A stretch of 64,000 nucleotides of DNA from Rotaria sordida (Eukaryota; Rotifera; Eurotatoria; Philodinida; Philodinidae). Where the stretch lies: assembly GCA_905250125.1 (NCBI GenBank), contig CAJNOL010000729.1:43528-107527 (forward strand). The letters run 5' to 3'. Position numbers and translations under genes: made by a program. Below are positions 1 through 10,332 of the stretch, in pieces (positions within the stretch are counted from its first letter, which is position 1; each line of letters starts with the position of its first letter). The notes beneath the pieces were generated by a model. The model searched no databases and was not told the origin of the DNA. It saw only the letters and a list, made by a program, of their open reading frames with translations.

Positions 1-693
1 TAATGACAATTCGAGTTCACCGTTTTGAAAGGAAGAAAAAACTGTTATCATTAAGCTTGGTAAAACTTTCATATGACACAAAGTAAATAATTTTTTCTCT
101 GATTGAGAAATTACATTTGCATTGAGTAAATTTCACAAATCTTTCGTAATTTTAACAGCATATTTTCACTATAAATCGAACGTGTTCGCCTTTTAACTTA
201 TTCATTCGTCTGTGATGACCATATGAAGCTTGAGATATTTCATACCGAGTAAGTACTCTGAAGTTGCGATATAGCTATTGCCAAAGTCAATGAAACATTA
301 TTCATTGATTCATCCAACGTCCAAGTGCATTCGAGATTTTTCTTGTTTTAGGAAAAAGATCATCTCTGGTTGTATTAACTGGACTCACGTCAGTTGTGCC
401 AAACGCGAAAGTAGTCGAAAGGAATAGAATTTAGCAACGCATAATAAACTCATGAATAAACCTATGACAGTTTTTTTGTATTACAGAATGTTCTACATAC
501 AAAAATTTTTGTTCCAAGATTAGGTTGAAAGCTTACTCTGTAGATATAAGTTGATGGATATCTGTCATTGGCTTAGAAAACAAGTTACAGATACGACAGT
601 TCTTACTTATATACAACCTAATGACTCAACTTTTCTTCTTTGTCTATTCTTATAGATATCTTGATAATTTTTCAGATTTCTTTAACATTAATT
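1..693. other. 5' flank of RPLP1, no coding signal
   Basis: I see no coding stretch here. A pyrimidine-rich AG acceptor ends at about 675, just before the RPLP1 start codon. It could close an intron in the 5' untranslated region or serve as a trans-splicing acceptor, which bdelloids are known to use. The upstream partner exon cannot be fixed from sequence alone. Confidence 0.4.
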
Positions 694-1121
694 ATGTTTG
701 ACAACGATGAACTTGCTTGCGTATATGCGGCACTCATGTTAGTCGACGATAACGTAGAGATAACGGGAGATAAAATTGCGACAATATTGAAGGCAGCTAA
801 GTATGAGGCGGAACCATTCTGGCCTATCTTATTCGCCGATGCAATAAAAGGTATCAACGTAAACGATCTTATCAAGAGTGTGAACTCAGTACCAATTGTT
901 AATGTCAGTACCAATGCACCCATCACTAATGATAAGAAGCCACTAGACAATAACGCCACAAAAGAAGGAACATCAAAACGAGACGAAGAGCAAAAATTAA
1001 ATGCTTTGGACGATCCATTCAATGACAATGGTGAAGTATCGGACGTACGTATCATATTTTTCAAGTTGATTTTCTGATCTGTTGAGTCTTTTTTTTGCAG
1101 ATGTTCAGTTTGTTTGGCTAA
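694..1121 (+). CDS. RPLP1: 60S acidic ribosomal protein P1
   Basis: This is the acidic stalk protein P1 of the large ribosomal subunit, which pairs with P2 and recruits elongation factors. The start ATG at 694 opens with MFDNDELACVYAALMLVDD, and the family signature EPFWPILFADAIKG follows. Exon 1 is 694-1044. A 56-bp intron (GTACGT...TTTGCAG) is followed by exon 2, 1101-1121, giving 123 residues, close to the usual 110-115. The alanine-rich hinge of most P1 proteins is replaced by an Asn/Lys/Glu-rich hinge. The tail ends ...SDMFSLFG instead of the usual ...DDDMGFGLFD, so the acidic-plus-phenylalanine pattern is kept but shortened. Without splicing, translation would run into VRIIFFKLIF, which lacks any stalk tail, so the intron is well supported. 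An AATAAA lies at 1210-1215. Confidence 0.93.
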
Positions 1122-1388
1122 ACTAACAAATCGTCGATGATAATTCATGTATCGTCAATTGATATTTTTGTATGCTTTTTTACATGGTCTTCGTATCAAA
1201 AGATTTCAAAATAAATTCAACATTAACATCATTCGAGTCGTTTATTTTGTGGAACTCGCACAGGAAAATAGGTTTAATGGAAGTTTAAGACAAGAAAATT
1301 GTTCATCCCCTAAACCTGCAGCAACCCGACTTATATACTACAAAGAGCACTCCAAAAGTTTTTCCCCAAATTTTTAGACAAATACATA

Positions 1389-1541
1389 TGTGGGTGTGGG
1401 TGTGGGAGTGTGTGGGTGTGGGTGTGGGAGTGTGTGTGGGTGGAGTTGTGAGTGTGATGTGGGTATGAGTGTGAGTGCAGTTGAAGAGAAGAACTAAATC
1501 AATACCCACACACCTACCATCCCACCGGCATCCACACCCTC
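1389..1541. repeat. Telomere-like GT/CA hairpin (copy 1)
   Basis: A degenerate GGGTGT array (1389-1480) is followed by a short spacer containing GAAGAGAAGA and then a C-strand array (about 1503-1541, CCCACA/CACCC units). The order is G-strand then C-strand. Units are mixed GTGGGT, GTGGGA and GTGAGT, so the array is old. A tiny further CACCCACAC patch lies at 1664-1676. Confidence 0.8.
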
Positions 1542-1809
1542 TTTAGTATCTTGTTCTTGATCGAATTTCTGTAGATTTGATCAGTCAAACAGCTACTCAG
1601 TCACTTGATAATTCTTATCAGTAATTTTGAAATACAAAAGATTTCTTTGTATTATAGCAACTAGACACACCCACACAACCACATGCAAGGAAACAAAGAT
1701 TTATATTTGTTATAGAAATGAGCTTGCTAGTGACAATCTGGTTTAACTTTTCAAATAGTCATGAAAATTTTTGTGAAGACACACTTGCCACTGGAAATTT
1801 TCTATTTGT

Positions 1810-2947
1810 TTAATTTGTTGACGATGGTTGAACTTTTCGCGATAGTCGGGATCGTGAAGCATCCGTTGAATGTGAGGTCTGCGATTTATGCGAAGCATTT
1901 CTCGAATTTTGGTTCTGTTTTTCGTTTGGAGCATCGCTCGAATCTGAGCCGCTGTTCGTTTTTGGATTCTTGTCATGATCCATTTTATTCGGAGCAAGCA
2001 ATTTTTGAATAGTAGGATTCTTAGAACATCTAATAAGCAATTAAAGTACAAGTAAAATGCAAAATGAATATATATTTCAAAAGAGAGAATTGAATTAAAC
2101 GATACCCATCAATAACTGTTTCTTTCTCGAACTCCCTGGTTTTATCTTTGTTCTCGAGTTTTGATATTATCTGTTTTGCGACGTCTTCTGGTTCGTCTTG
2201 ATCGTCAGAATCAATTGTATCCATAAAATCATACTGAAGTAATAGAAAGAAGGTTACTTTATCTAAAGACTTTCATTAGAAGTATACCATAGCTTTAATC
2301 ATTGTTGCCAATTCTGCTTGATCTAATTTATCATTGTTGGATGTATCATACCTTTGAAGCAAAAAGATCGTATGTGGAACCAAAGTTTATAGTCAATTTA
2401 CATGTGGAACAGGATACCAATATGATCTTTTAATTCTAATTGACTTCGAGGTGAAACAGCTACAAGAAATTCTTCGAAATTGATTGAACCATCCTTGTCT
2501 TTGCCGTACGTTTTAAAAATGACACTAGAAGTTATTCGATACTTTCACAATTCAATAACATCATTCGATCAGATTATACTCGCAAAACAGTTCTGTATTT
2601 CGTCGACGAAAATATTTTCTGAAAATACGCTTAAATTTTTCCTTGTTTAGTTTCCCGTCGGGACAGTCATGATGGAACCCCTATCATTAAGAAACACATA
2701 TGAAACCCTGGAAACCATTCATTCAACTAACCTGATACCATCCTTGTATTTCTATAAATCAAGACTAACAAATAGATATGAGCGGTAACAAAAAGAGAAA
2801 TTACCTTCTTCTGAAAGTTTCGTTATTTTTTGGTACCGCTGAACCACTAAAAAAATAAGAAATGAAGTAAAAATTTTTTTCAAAAGTTAATTTGAGTTAG
2901 TCACATTGTCGACTTAGCTTATTTGGCGTAGACTCTGTATTACCCAT
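1810..2947 (-). CDS. Neuronal calcium sensor family EF-hand protein
   Basis: This is an NCS-1/frequenin/recoverin-like calcium sensor of about 246 residues. Exons read on the minus strand are 2947-2905, 2846-2805, 2751-2732 (only 20 bp), 2680-2580, 2524-2402, 2351-2288, 2233-2106 and 2029-1810. All junctions are GT-AG and in phase, and the total is 741 nt. The protein starts MGNTESTPNKLSRQ, which fits N-myristoylation. It carries the family hallmark EIQGWYQGFHHDCPDGKLNK, a degenerate first EF-hand as in all NCS proteins. EF2 (GKDKDGSINFEE) has Gly for Asp at loop position 1. EF3 (DTSNNDKLDQAE) looks able to bind calcium. EF4 is shortened and lacks binding residues. The usual C-terminal helix (CSKNPTIQKLL) is followed by about 55 extra Ser/Asn/Lys-rich residues. 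First-intron boundaries are the least certain (GTGACT donor). Confidence 0.85.
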
Positions 2948-3653
2948 ATGAAATGATTTAGTAATTTCAATGAATAAGGAATAATAAAGATTCAAGCGAT
3001 CTAAAAGAAAATATTTTTCGTTATTAGATTATAAATATTGAGTCGAATTATGTCACATATCTCAAATTTCGATGAAGTGCTCACTTCTTCACAGGCAGAT
3101 ACTGCAACTCTGTAGAAAAATGCCATATGTACAGTTTGGCAATGCGTTGATTCATCATTGATGATTTATCATCTCCCGTTTAAATACTACGTATGCTTCC
3201 GTGAGAGATGTCACTTCTGTGACTCAAAATGCAACAATCTTTTAGAAGAGATGTGAGCACCCATCCAAATTTCGGAATATGTGGTATTTTCTATGTGTGT
3301 TAAATTTAGCTAGGTATAAAAACAGAATTATAAGAGTACATCGATGCTATTCGAACACATTCTACGAGGGCTTGTCAATTGGTGTTTTTAAGTCACGCGA
3401 ACTTCATTCTTTGCTGGAACAATTCAATAATGAATATAATGAACGAAAACAGCAAGTTATCGCTCTTTCACAAGTGTGAAAGACGTCGAAAATGATACTT
3501 TCAAAAGAAACATAAAAAAGTGATAAACATACTGAAGTTCTCACACACAAACATACATCACAAACTGTCTAAAATCTACTTGCAGTTGATGTTTCGATTC
3601 GCATTTCGTTGCATAGTCTTGTTATCTCAGAGTGCTTACTTGGAAGCATCGAT
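2948..3653. other. Intergenic, between the calcium sensor and a membrane-protein gene
   Basis: This stretch separates the 5' end of the calcium-sensor gene from the 3' end of the membrane-protein gene. A 66-residue open frame at 3279-3479 (+) has a somewhat coding-like composition but no recognised match, splice context or paralog, so I do not call it a gene. Confidence 0.4.
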
Positions 3654-4982
3654 CTAGGTTTTTGAACGGTTTTTTGGCTCAGTCATTGCTGTAGTTTTAG
3701 TGTCATTAGAAAGTCCGTTCAAAAGTAATTTTACTTCTGTCCATCCACCTGCTATATTAGCACTTGATTCACTCTCCTGTACTATTATCCATACCATTGA
3801 TACCACACAAAGTATGGCGAAAGTGATGAGAACAATAAACGTTAATGAGGTTACGCTTAATTTATAATAGTATAGAAGAGATACACCTGGAATAATCAGA
3901 AACGGCACTGCAATGTAAATTGCAGTTACTATTATAACAGCCGAAGGATGCTTAAAAAGCGTTAAGTTACAAGCACTGCAATGCCAGCATAAATGACAAC
4001 AACAGCATTTGGTTGGAGCTGTATGTTTATTAATACCGAATGTCTTAGCCGCTATCCGATGTATGCCAGTGGCTACGCCCAAACGCTTGTTAAAAGCAAA
4101 CAGATATATTTGTATTATGGCTCGAGCGATATTACCGAAAGCAACCAATAATCCTGTTGTAACACCTACTTGCGTCGTAACATCCGATGTTGTTATATCA
4201 CGCGCAAGCCAACGAAAGCATGATGCAGAATCAACATCAAATGGAAAGGCGGCAGTCTTTCCCGTGTCACATGCAAAATATGTACGATTGTCACCACAGA
4301 AACATTCCGTTGGGCCAATGGCTGGACATGGACCATCTCGATAAATACTTACTGTGGCTAAGAAAAGGGCGTTGAAAGCAGCTATGAGAGCACCGGAAAT
4401 GATAATCGTTGTTAAGATTATTACGAAAACTAGAGTCCCTCTTTTTCGTATAGAAAGATATCTCCCATGAACATTCAGTATTGCTCGTTCGTACTCAGAA
4501 TGCGATGGAGAGTCTAAGGGTATTTTGATCTTCGTTTCTGCCGATTGCTTGCTCGAGTCATCATTATTATTTTCCGAAGAATGTGCTTGACGTTCGTTTG
4601 CGTTAGAAGCACCATCTGATTTTGAGTCTGCAGCGTTCGGATTTCTGTTAGGCTTTTTGTTAAAAGGTTCTACGATTGAGGAATCTGTTTGAAGAATTTT
4701 TTCCCCATCAACCTTTTTCATCAGAGCCATGGCTTGTGGAAAATTTTTGGAGATGTAGGTCTCAAGGACATCGCTAGAAAAATTAATGGCATCATCCTTG
4801 CGAATGATGTTATGGTGCACGTCAATGAAGCAGCGCTCTATATGCAGAAGATTAGCAACAAGACCGTAAAATATTTTGTCGTTTTCCAACAGCAAAATTA
4901 ACAAGACAACAAGTGTTAAAAGCACAATGCCAACACTAATGGAAACACTGCACGCAACCCAAGTCCAATAATTCCAAGTCAT
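3654..4982 (-). CDS. Unrecognised multi-pass membrane protein
   Basis: This is a single-exon gene of 442 residues starting MTWNYWTWVACS. I do not recognise the family. Hydrophobic segments lie at about residues 8-33, 180-210, 268-296, 343-367 and 370-398, so five membrane helices are likely. A long polar stretch (about 85-165) rich in Ser, Asn, Glu and Lys lies between helices 1 and 2. A cysteine-rich loop (CPAIGPTECFCGDNRTYFAC) follows helix 2, has an N-glycosylation site (NRT), and is probably extracellular and disulfide-bonded. A cysteine cluster, TKCCCCHLCWHCSAC, precedes helix 4 and resembles a metal-binding or palmitoylated patch. The tail is Ser/Thr-rich. The intact frame argues for a live gene. 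No function is claimed. Confidence 0.75.
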   Translation of the reverse strand: MTWNYWTWVACSVSISVGIVLLTLVVLLILLLENDKIFYGLVANLLHIERCFIDVHHNIIRKDDAINFSSDVLETYISKNFPQAMALMKKVDGEKILQTDSSIVEPFNKKPNRNPNAADSKSDGASNANERQAHSSENNNDDSSKQSAETKIKIPLDSPSHSEYERAILNVHGRYLSIRKRGTLVFVIILTTIIISGALIAAFNALFLATVSIYRDGPCPAIGPTECFCGDNRTYFACDTGKTAAFPFDVDSASCFRWLARDITTSDVTTQVGVTTGLLVAFGNIARAIIQIYLFAFNKRLGVATGIHRIAAKTFGINKHTAPTKCCCCHLCWHCSACNLTLFKHPSAVIIVTAIYIAVPFLIIPGVSLLYYYKLSVTSLTFIVLITFAILCVVSMVWIIVQESESSANIAGGWTEVKLLLNGLSNDTKTTAMTEPKNRSKT

Positions 4983-6908
4983 TTTAATAACAGAAATAGT
5001 AATCTAGAAAGAAGATTGACAAATAGCACCTCTAAACTGTATCGAATGAATAAGTTATTAACGAGTATGGTTGCATGTGAAAAACACTGTTGTACACTAA
5101 TGTGTTTCTTTCGCAAAATTCAAGCTGCAGCATTTAGACAGCAGAGATGATTGTCGAGCAGAGCATGTCTGTGAGCAGTACAAATCTACAGTTTCGGATC
5201 GGTTCGAAAAATTATTACGCAGAACAGTAGGACCGTTTAGTTATGAAAGTATGCATGAAGTTTGAACTTTTTTGCTATGGTTCTGCTACTGTCCAAGAAA
5301 AATACTATTATCCAATGATTCTTATTAAAACACTTAATGAAATCAGCAGGCACCTGAAAAGAAAACGATTTTACGCTTTTAAAACCATTTCTGAATAATT
5401 TGTTCCACGGTTCTAGTTCCAGTATCGGTTTTAGAAATTTTTTGAAACGCGGTTTCGGGTCGCTTTTTGATGGCAGATTCTGTGGAACCGAAGATCTTTA
5501 ATGAATGGCAGTACACATCAAAGTGATTTAAGATAGAAGTGCATCTTGCTTTCAATGGCGAAAAGGAAATATTTATGAAATGCATTTTAATCATCAGCTA
5601 GTTTTAATTTAATAACATTGAAATAATTCTTGAATGGAGGCACCGACACTTGTATTCGTAGCTTCTGTGATACTTAGGAGAGTTCGGGAGCATAACTATT
5701 TTTGATAGTAAGCTATTAAAAAAATAGGCACAATACGAAACTCTATCGGTTACGGAGTTCGCTGCCCAATAATTTTAAGCATGGGAGAATAAGAATGGTT
5801 TATTACCTTTACTATAGATTTTTTTAGGCTCAGTAGAATTTCCATAGTTTCGCCTCTTTTGTATCAAACTATTATTGAGTTTTGCAAATTCATTTTTAGT
5901 TTTTCATATCAAAAACTGAACTTCACATCGTTCTGAACATCGTGCATCGAAGCACTGATAGATTGGTAGGTATTCCTAAGGCTTCATAGTATGTTAACAA
6001 AACTATTGATAGTTTCTTGGTCAAGCTACAGGCTTCGTACTCTTCCTACACAACCACGGATAGATCCGTGAAGCATATGATGGTTTGGTAAACTTTATTC
6101 AAAAACTTTTGTCTATTCTTTGCTCTTTTATAAGTTCTTTACATTAGAGAAGGAATCATTCACGGTTTTGTAAACTAAGCAAAGATCGAGCAACTCTTTT
6201 CCAGTACCATTAGTGGTTTCACTGCCTGCTTTGTCGTTAAGTATACCCTGCACGCAACCCTCAACAATTTCGTAGACAAAACAAATGTGTTCTGATTGTT
6301 CTGCAAAGCCACTTGGTAATGGCATGTGTCTTCTAGGAAGGCGTATTTTACACGCAATCCTACTTCGTCCCAAAGTCTAAAGAGACGTTATACTGCCTAT
6401 TTTATACCAAACTATTTCATATTGATTCGGTCTTCATTGTAGTAGCATAAATTTCATTAGAAGTCCATAAAGTAATACGTGCAATAAGTGGAAGACTTTC
6501 ATGATTCGCAAAAAACCAAAGAATAGTAGTCTTATTACCTAGAAATTTTCCTTAGTACCGAGAACAGCGATGGATAACTTTCTCGGCTATGCCCGTCTTT
6601 TATCTAAAATTTTCAAATAGAGGCAGCTTTTGCTTTTGACATTTTCATATTAGTAAAATGCTCTGACAAGAATGTACTATTGCGCGGTAGATATCTATTA
6701 ATCAGAACTGTGAACCAGTGCGCTGGTTAGAGGTAGATTCCATGCACTTCGGAACTACTTCAAATCTCATCTTGAGTTCTCTCTCGTTCTCAGGATAAAG
6801 CATGGACAACTATAAGCTGCTTCCAGCTAAATACAAGGTACTATACGGTATCTACAAGTAAACCTTAACTACCTCTTCGGACCTACGTGTAACCAAGAGA
6901 AACCCTTG
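4983..6908. other. Gene-free stretch, degenerate low-copy sequence
   Basis: No convincing coding region was found. Short open frames at 5379-5594 and 6128-6373 (-) have no recognisable features. The sequence from about 5640 has a patchy, self-similar look with recurring short words such as TTCGTA and GGTTT. It is less AT-rich than intergenic DNA further right and may be an eroded continuation of the minisatellite at 7200-7930. I see no clear unit. Confidence 0.35.
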
Positions 6909-7149
6909 CGGGTGTGGGTGTGGGTGTGGGTGTGGGTGTGGGTGTGGGTGTGGGTGTGGGTGTGGGTGTGGNNNNNNNNNNGGGTGTGGGTGTGGGTGTG
7001 GGTGTGGGTGTGGGTGTGGGTGTGGATGAAGAGAAGACTGACACCCACACCCACACCCACACCGACACCCACACCCACACGCACCCACACCCACACCCAC
7101 ACCCACACCCACACCCACACCCACACCCACACCCACACCCACACCCTCA
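6909..7149. repeat. Telomere-like GT/CA hairpin (copy 2, longest and purest)
   Basis: Near-perfect GGGTGT units run from 6909 to about 7023, interrupted by a 10-base assembly gap at 6972-6981. A spacer containing GATGAAGAGAAGACTG follows, then ACACCC units to 7149. It is a near-perfect inverted repeat of telomere-like hexamers and the least decayed of the set. The N run probably marks a collapsed or unresolved array, so the true length may be greater. Confidence 0.9.
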
Positions 7150-7199
7150 CGACCATAGTTATTTGTACCCAAGCCATTTTCAATCTGGACGATAGCTAT

Positions 7200-7930
7200 T
7201 GTGCTTCGTACGATTTTTCGGGTGTGAAGGACGATGATTACAGCCCTTCATACTGCAAAGACTGTTTCATCCGTTCGTTCACCATTACGGTACTGTCTGC
7301 TGCAACTAAGATCCTTAATACCAAAATTATGACTCTTTTTAACAATGTTTTGATGCAGAGTAGATTACCATAATTACGGTTCTTCGTGCCGTAATTATGG
7401 TCCTCTAGAGCAGAACTTTAACCTTTAGCAGCACATTTCTGATCTTACAGACCACAATTATGGTCCTTCATATCATTGTTTTTGGTTTCTCGGAGCGCGA
7501 TTGGGGTACTGACTTACTATTGCTTACGTTTCTAAGCACCACAATTATGCCTCTTTGTACCGTCGTTTTGTCCAAAGGACCATCATTATGTTCCTTCGTA
7601 TTATATGAATGATCGTTTGGTTCGCGATTTTGACCCTCATAACCACAGCTATAGTCCGAAGGACCATGGTTCTGGTCCTTTGTAGCATTCTTTCCGCCTA
7701 ATGAATCACAATTATGGTCCTTCTCACCATTATTTTTGGTCCATTGGACCACTGTTATGGTTCTTTAGGCCATGAATATGGCCTACTGGCGCAGAGTTCT
7801 GGGCCTATTTATCACAGTTGTGGTCGAAAGACTACAGTTTTCTTTGAAAGTACTACAGCTACGGTTCTTCACACCATAGTTGTGGACCTTTGTAACGGAG
7901 TATTTGTCCAAAGGATCATATGTTGCAGAC
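7200..7930. repeat. Degenerate minisatellite with a palindromic unit
   Basis: Roughly 24-bp units built on ACCATAATTATGGTCCTTCG recur about 25 times with heavy divergence. Clear copies lie near 7450, 7545, 7580, 7705, 7740 and 7870. The core CCATAATTATGG is its own reverse complement, so the array could form many small cruciforms. The open frames across it are by-products of the repeat. Confidence 0.75.
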
Positions 7931-10091
7931 AGACATAGGTGAATTTCCGTTACCAGATCCTAATCTTTCAGTCTAGAAAAACAGCCTTAGGTCCTGACAA
8001 GTTGGTCGCATCTAACAATACGGTACTTATGAGGAATGGATCCCGGATACCTCCAAGTAGTTACCAGTAACTATCAGGTACCTCCATAGCGCTTGGTAGA
8101 GGAATCTAGAGACGCCTGCGGTTCAAAAAGAATGGGTATTGGATGTACCTGGGCACTCACGAGTAAGGATTGCGTATCGATGGGCAACGTAGGAAAGGGT
8201 ATTAAAAGCTTCTAGGTACTTACAAATACCGAGCGTCCCTGGGATATTCGGAATTGAGTCCTAAATACCCTTAAAGTATTTAGTAAGACGTAAGTAGTAA
8301 AGTAATTTTTGGGTGTTTCTTGTGATTTTCTATTTTTCAAATTGCAGCAGGAAAAGAGATACGTTATTACAGAACATCTTCTTCATTTCTTTAAACATGT
8401 CCCAAAGAAATCCGAAGTACGAGAGGTTTTTTCAGATTTTCATTGGAAGGTGCAGTACAGAACCCCTTTTCTACGAAACCAAAAGAGAAGCATCTTGTGT
8501 ATTCGCGGGAAGAATCCGTTAACGCTTCGTACAAAGCCTGGTTTTTTTAAAGTGTAGATGCCAAGTTTTCTCATTGTGTTAACTGCAGTCTGCACGAGAA
8601 TTTTGTCTAACGATTTCTTTGCGACATGCAGCGACGGTATGATTTGAACTCGAGTGTAAGTGTAAATGTATGATTAAGCGTGATACGTCGTCTCGATGCG
8701 AGTCATGTAAAGATTGTCGATCGATTCTAACCCTATTCAAATCATTTCCACACATGTAGTCACTCAGAGTTCACTACCTAAGCTTTTATCGCTGTTCTAA
8801 TGGTTTAAATATGCCTGAAAGCAGAAGCTACCAGAAACTATTGACAGTTTTGTTAAGTTCGCATATAATATTGCACTCACTTTGAAGAGTGAAAACAACA
8901 TTAAATGTGTTTACAAATTCCTATACAATATTTGACAAGCTAGAACACTCTTATTCTACCGTTTTTTCCTCTTCATTCTTTAACAGTTACTGAATGTACC
9001 AAAATCGGCGTCGTCCAGTATTGATTTCTCTTTTTCCTGTGTATAATATCTTTGTCTTAGTCTGTCTCGTGTATAAGACTATGTTTAGTATAAAGTATAT
9101 ATTCTCTGGACATCTGAAGTAGCTAACAAATATTATTACTGACGTTAACGTCGATCCACTCGATCTAGTTCATCGTTTCCATGGAATATGTTTTTGTATA
9201 TGTTTTACCTTGTTAGTGTATATGGCTGTTAACAAATGTGAATTCATGGATATGAGGTAAGAGATTTTATCTTACAGTTAGAGAAAAATTTCTGTCGACA
9301 TGTACAACTATATCTTTATTCGAAACGGCTACTTTATGAAATTATCTAGTGACTAAATGATGATACGCTTGATTTACATAGAAAAGAGTGCATGTGTCAA
9401 AAGTCGATGATGATAGCGTTGATGCCGAACCAAGATGAACATGTTTTGTCTAGTATAGTCGTCTCAAAGTATATACTAGAATAGCAGCATTCATGTGCCT
9501 CCATTCGTAAAACCAATCATCTTATACGTTCCTCTGTCATATACCACTAGTGAAACTATTTATTAGATCATGTGCTTCTATCCGTGTCAATACAAAGGAT
9601 CAGGTAACGTATCGAAGATGTTATAAATATCTAAACATGGTTGATACGATCAAAATTTAATAATACTACACATAAATTAGGCTCCAATGAGTAATCGATG
9701 AGGTTGATGTAGTTTGAAATTTTCTAACCAGTGCTGCTGACGGATATCGAAAAATCAGAATGAATTTGTATTTATGTCTAAAATATTTTCAACTCTTTGA
9801 TACTCGCTGTGTTATGTTGTTTCTATAGAAAGTTCGCATTTATTGTTATATTTTAAAAACTGTTTATGTGAATGGCGCACATCTTTCATACACTGAAGTG
9901 TTTTTTTTAAATAGAAAACAAAATGCATCAACCATGTGAAAACAACGAAGCCATATTTCTTTGCAATTCATTTTTTAATGGCTGCCTCAATATTTATTTT
10001 CCCTGTGTGGGATTCCAAAAATAAGCATCATAGTTAAAAATGTATTGCGACTTCCTCAGAAAGAAAGTGGTTCTATGTAGCGTCTGGCTGA
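7931..10091. other. Gene-free stretch
   Basis: No gene was recognised. 8020-8290 contains recurring GGTACYT and TACC words that look like another eroded tandem repeat. From 8300 to 10090 the sequence is AT-rich with no splice-consistent coding. An open frame at 8309-8557 (+) has no recognisable domain. Confidence 0.35.
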
Positions 10092-10094
10092 AGT

Positions 10095-10332
10095 TGTGAG
10101 TGTGAAGGGTGTGGGTATGGATGTGAGTGCGGGCAAGGGGGCAAAAGCGAGACTCCTGTACTCAGGAGTACAGTTGGAATACAGTTGTAGTACAGGTGGA
10201 ATACAATTGCTGTACTCCAGCTGTACTCCAACTGTATTTTACCTGTGCTCCGGAGTACAGGAGTCTCGCTTTTTCCTCTTGGGGTGTGGGTATGTGGGTC
10301 TCAGTGTGAGTGTGGACAGAAGCGGGGGATAT
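10095..10332. repeat. Telomere-like GT-rich tract split by a palindrome
   Basis: Degenerate GTGTGGGTAT/GTGAGT sequence flanks both sides of the palindrome at 10143-10273 (left 10095-10131, right about 10284-10325). Unlike the other copies, both flanks have the G-strand on the plus strand. This looks like one array interrupted by an insertion. Confidence 0.6.
10143..10273. repeat. 131-bp palindrome built of GGAGTACAG repeats
   Basis: The left end AAAAGCGAGACTCCTGTACT is matched by its reverse complement at the right end, with a perfect outer stem of 21 bp. Each arm contains an imperfect 11-bp unit of the type GTGGAGTACAG repeated about four times, and the centre is CAATTG. The whole can fold into one hairpin with arms of about 65 bp. 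Confidence 0.85.

Noticed and set aside
3279-3479. 66-residue open frame (+)
   Set aside because: No domain, paralog or splice context; it lies between the 5' end of one gene and the 3' end of another.
6909-7149. True chromosome end
   Set aside because: G-strand and C-strand arms face each other with unique sequence on both sides and genes beyond, so it is internal.
6852-7373. Open frames on both strands encoding VWVWVW or HPHPHP runs
   Set aside because: They are translations of the GGGTGT/ACACCC hairpin, including an assembly gap, and are not genes.
7200-7930. CRISPR-like look of short repeated units
   Set aside because: Units are contiguous and degenerate with no unique spacers, and the genome is clearly eukaryotic. 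It is a minisatellite.
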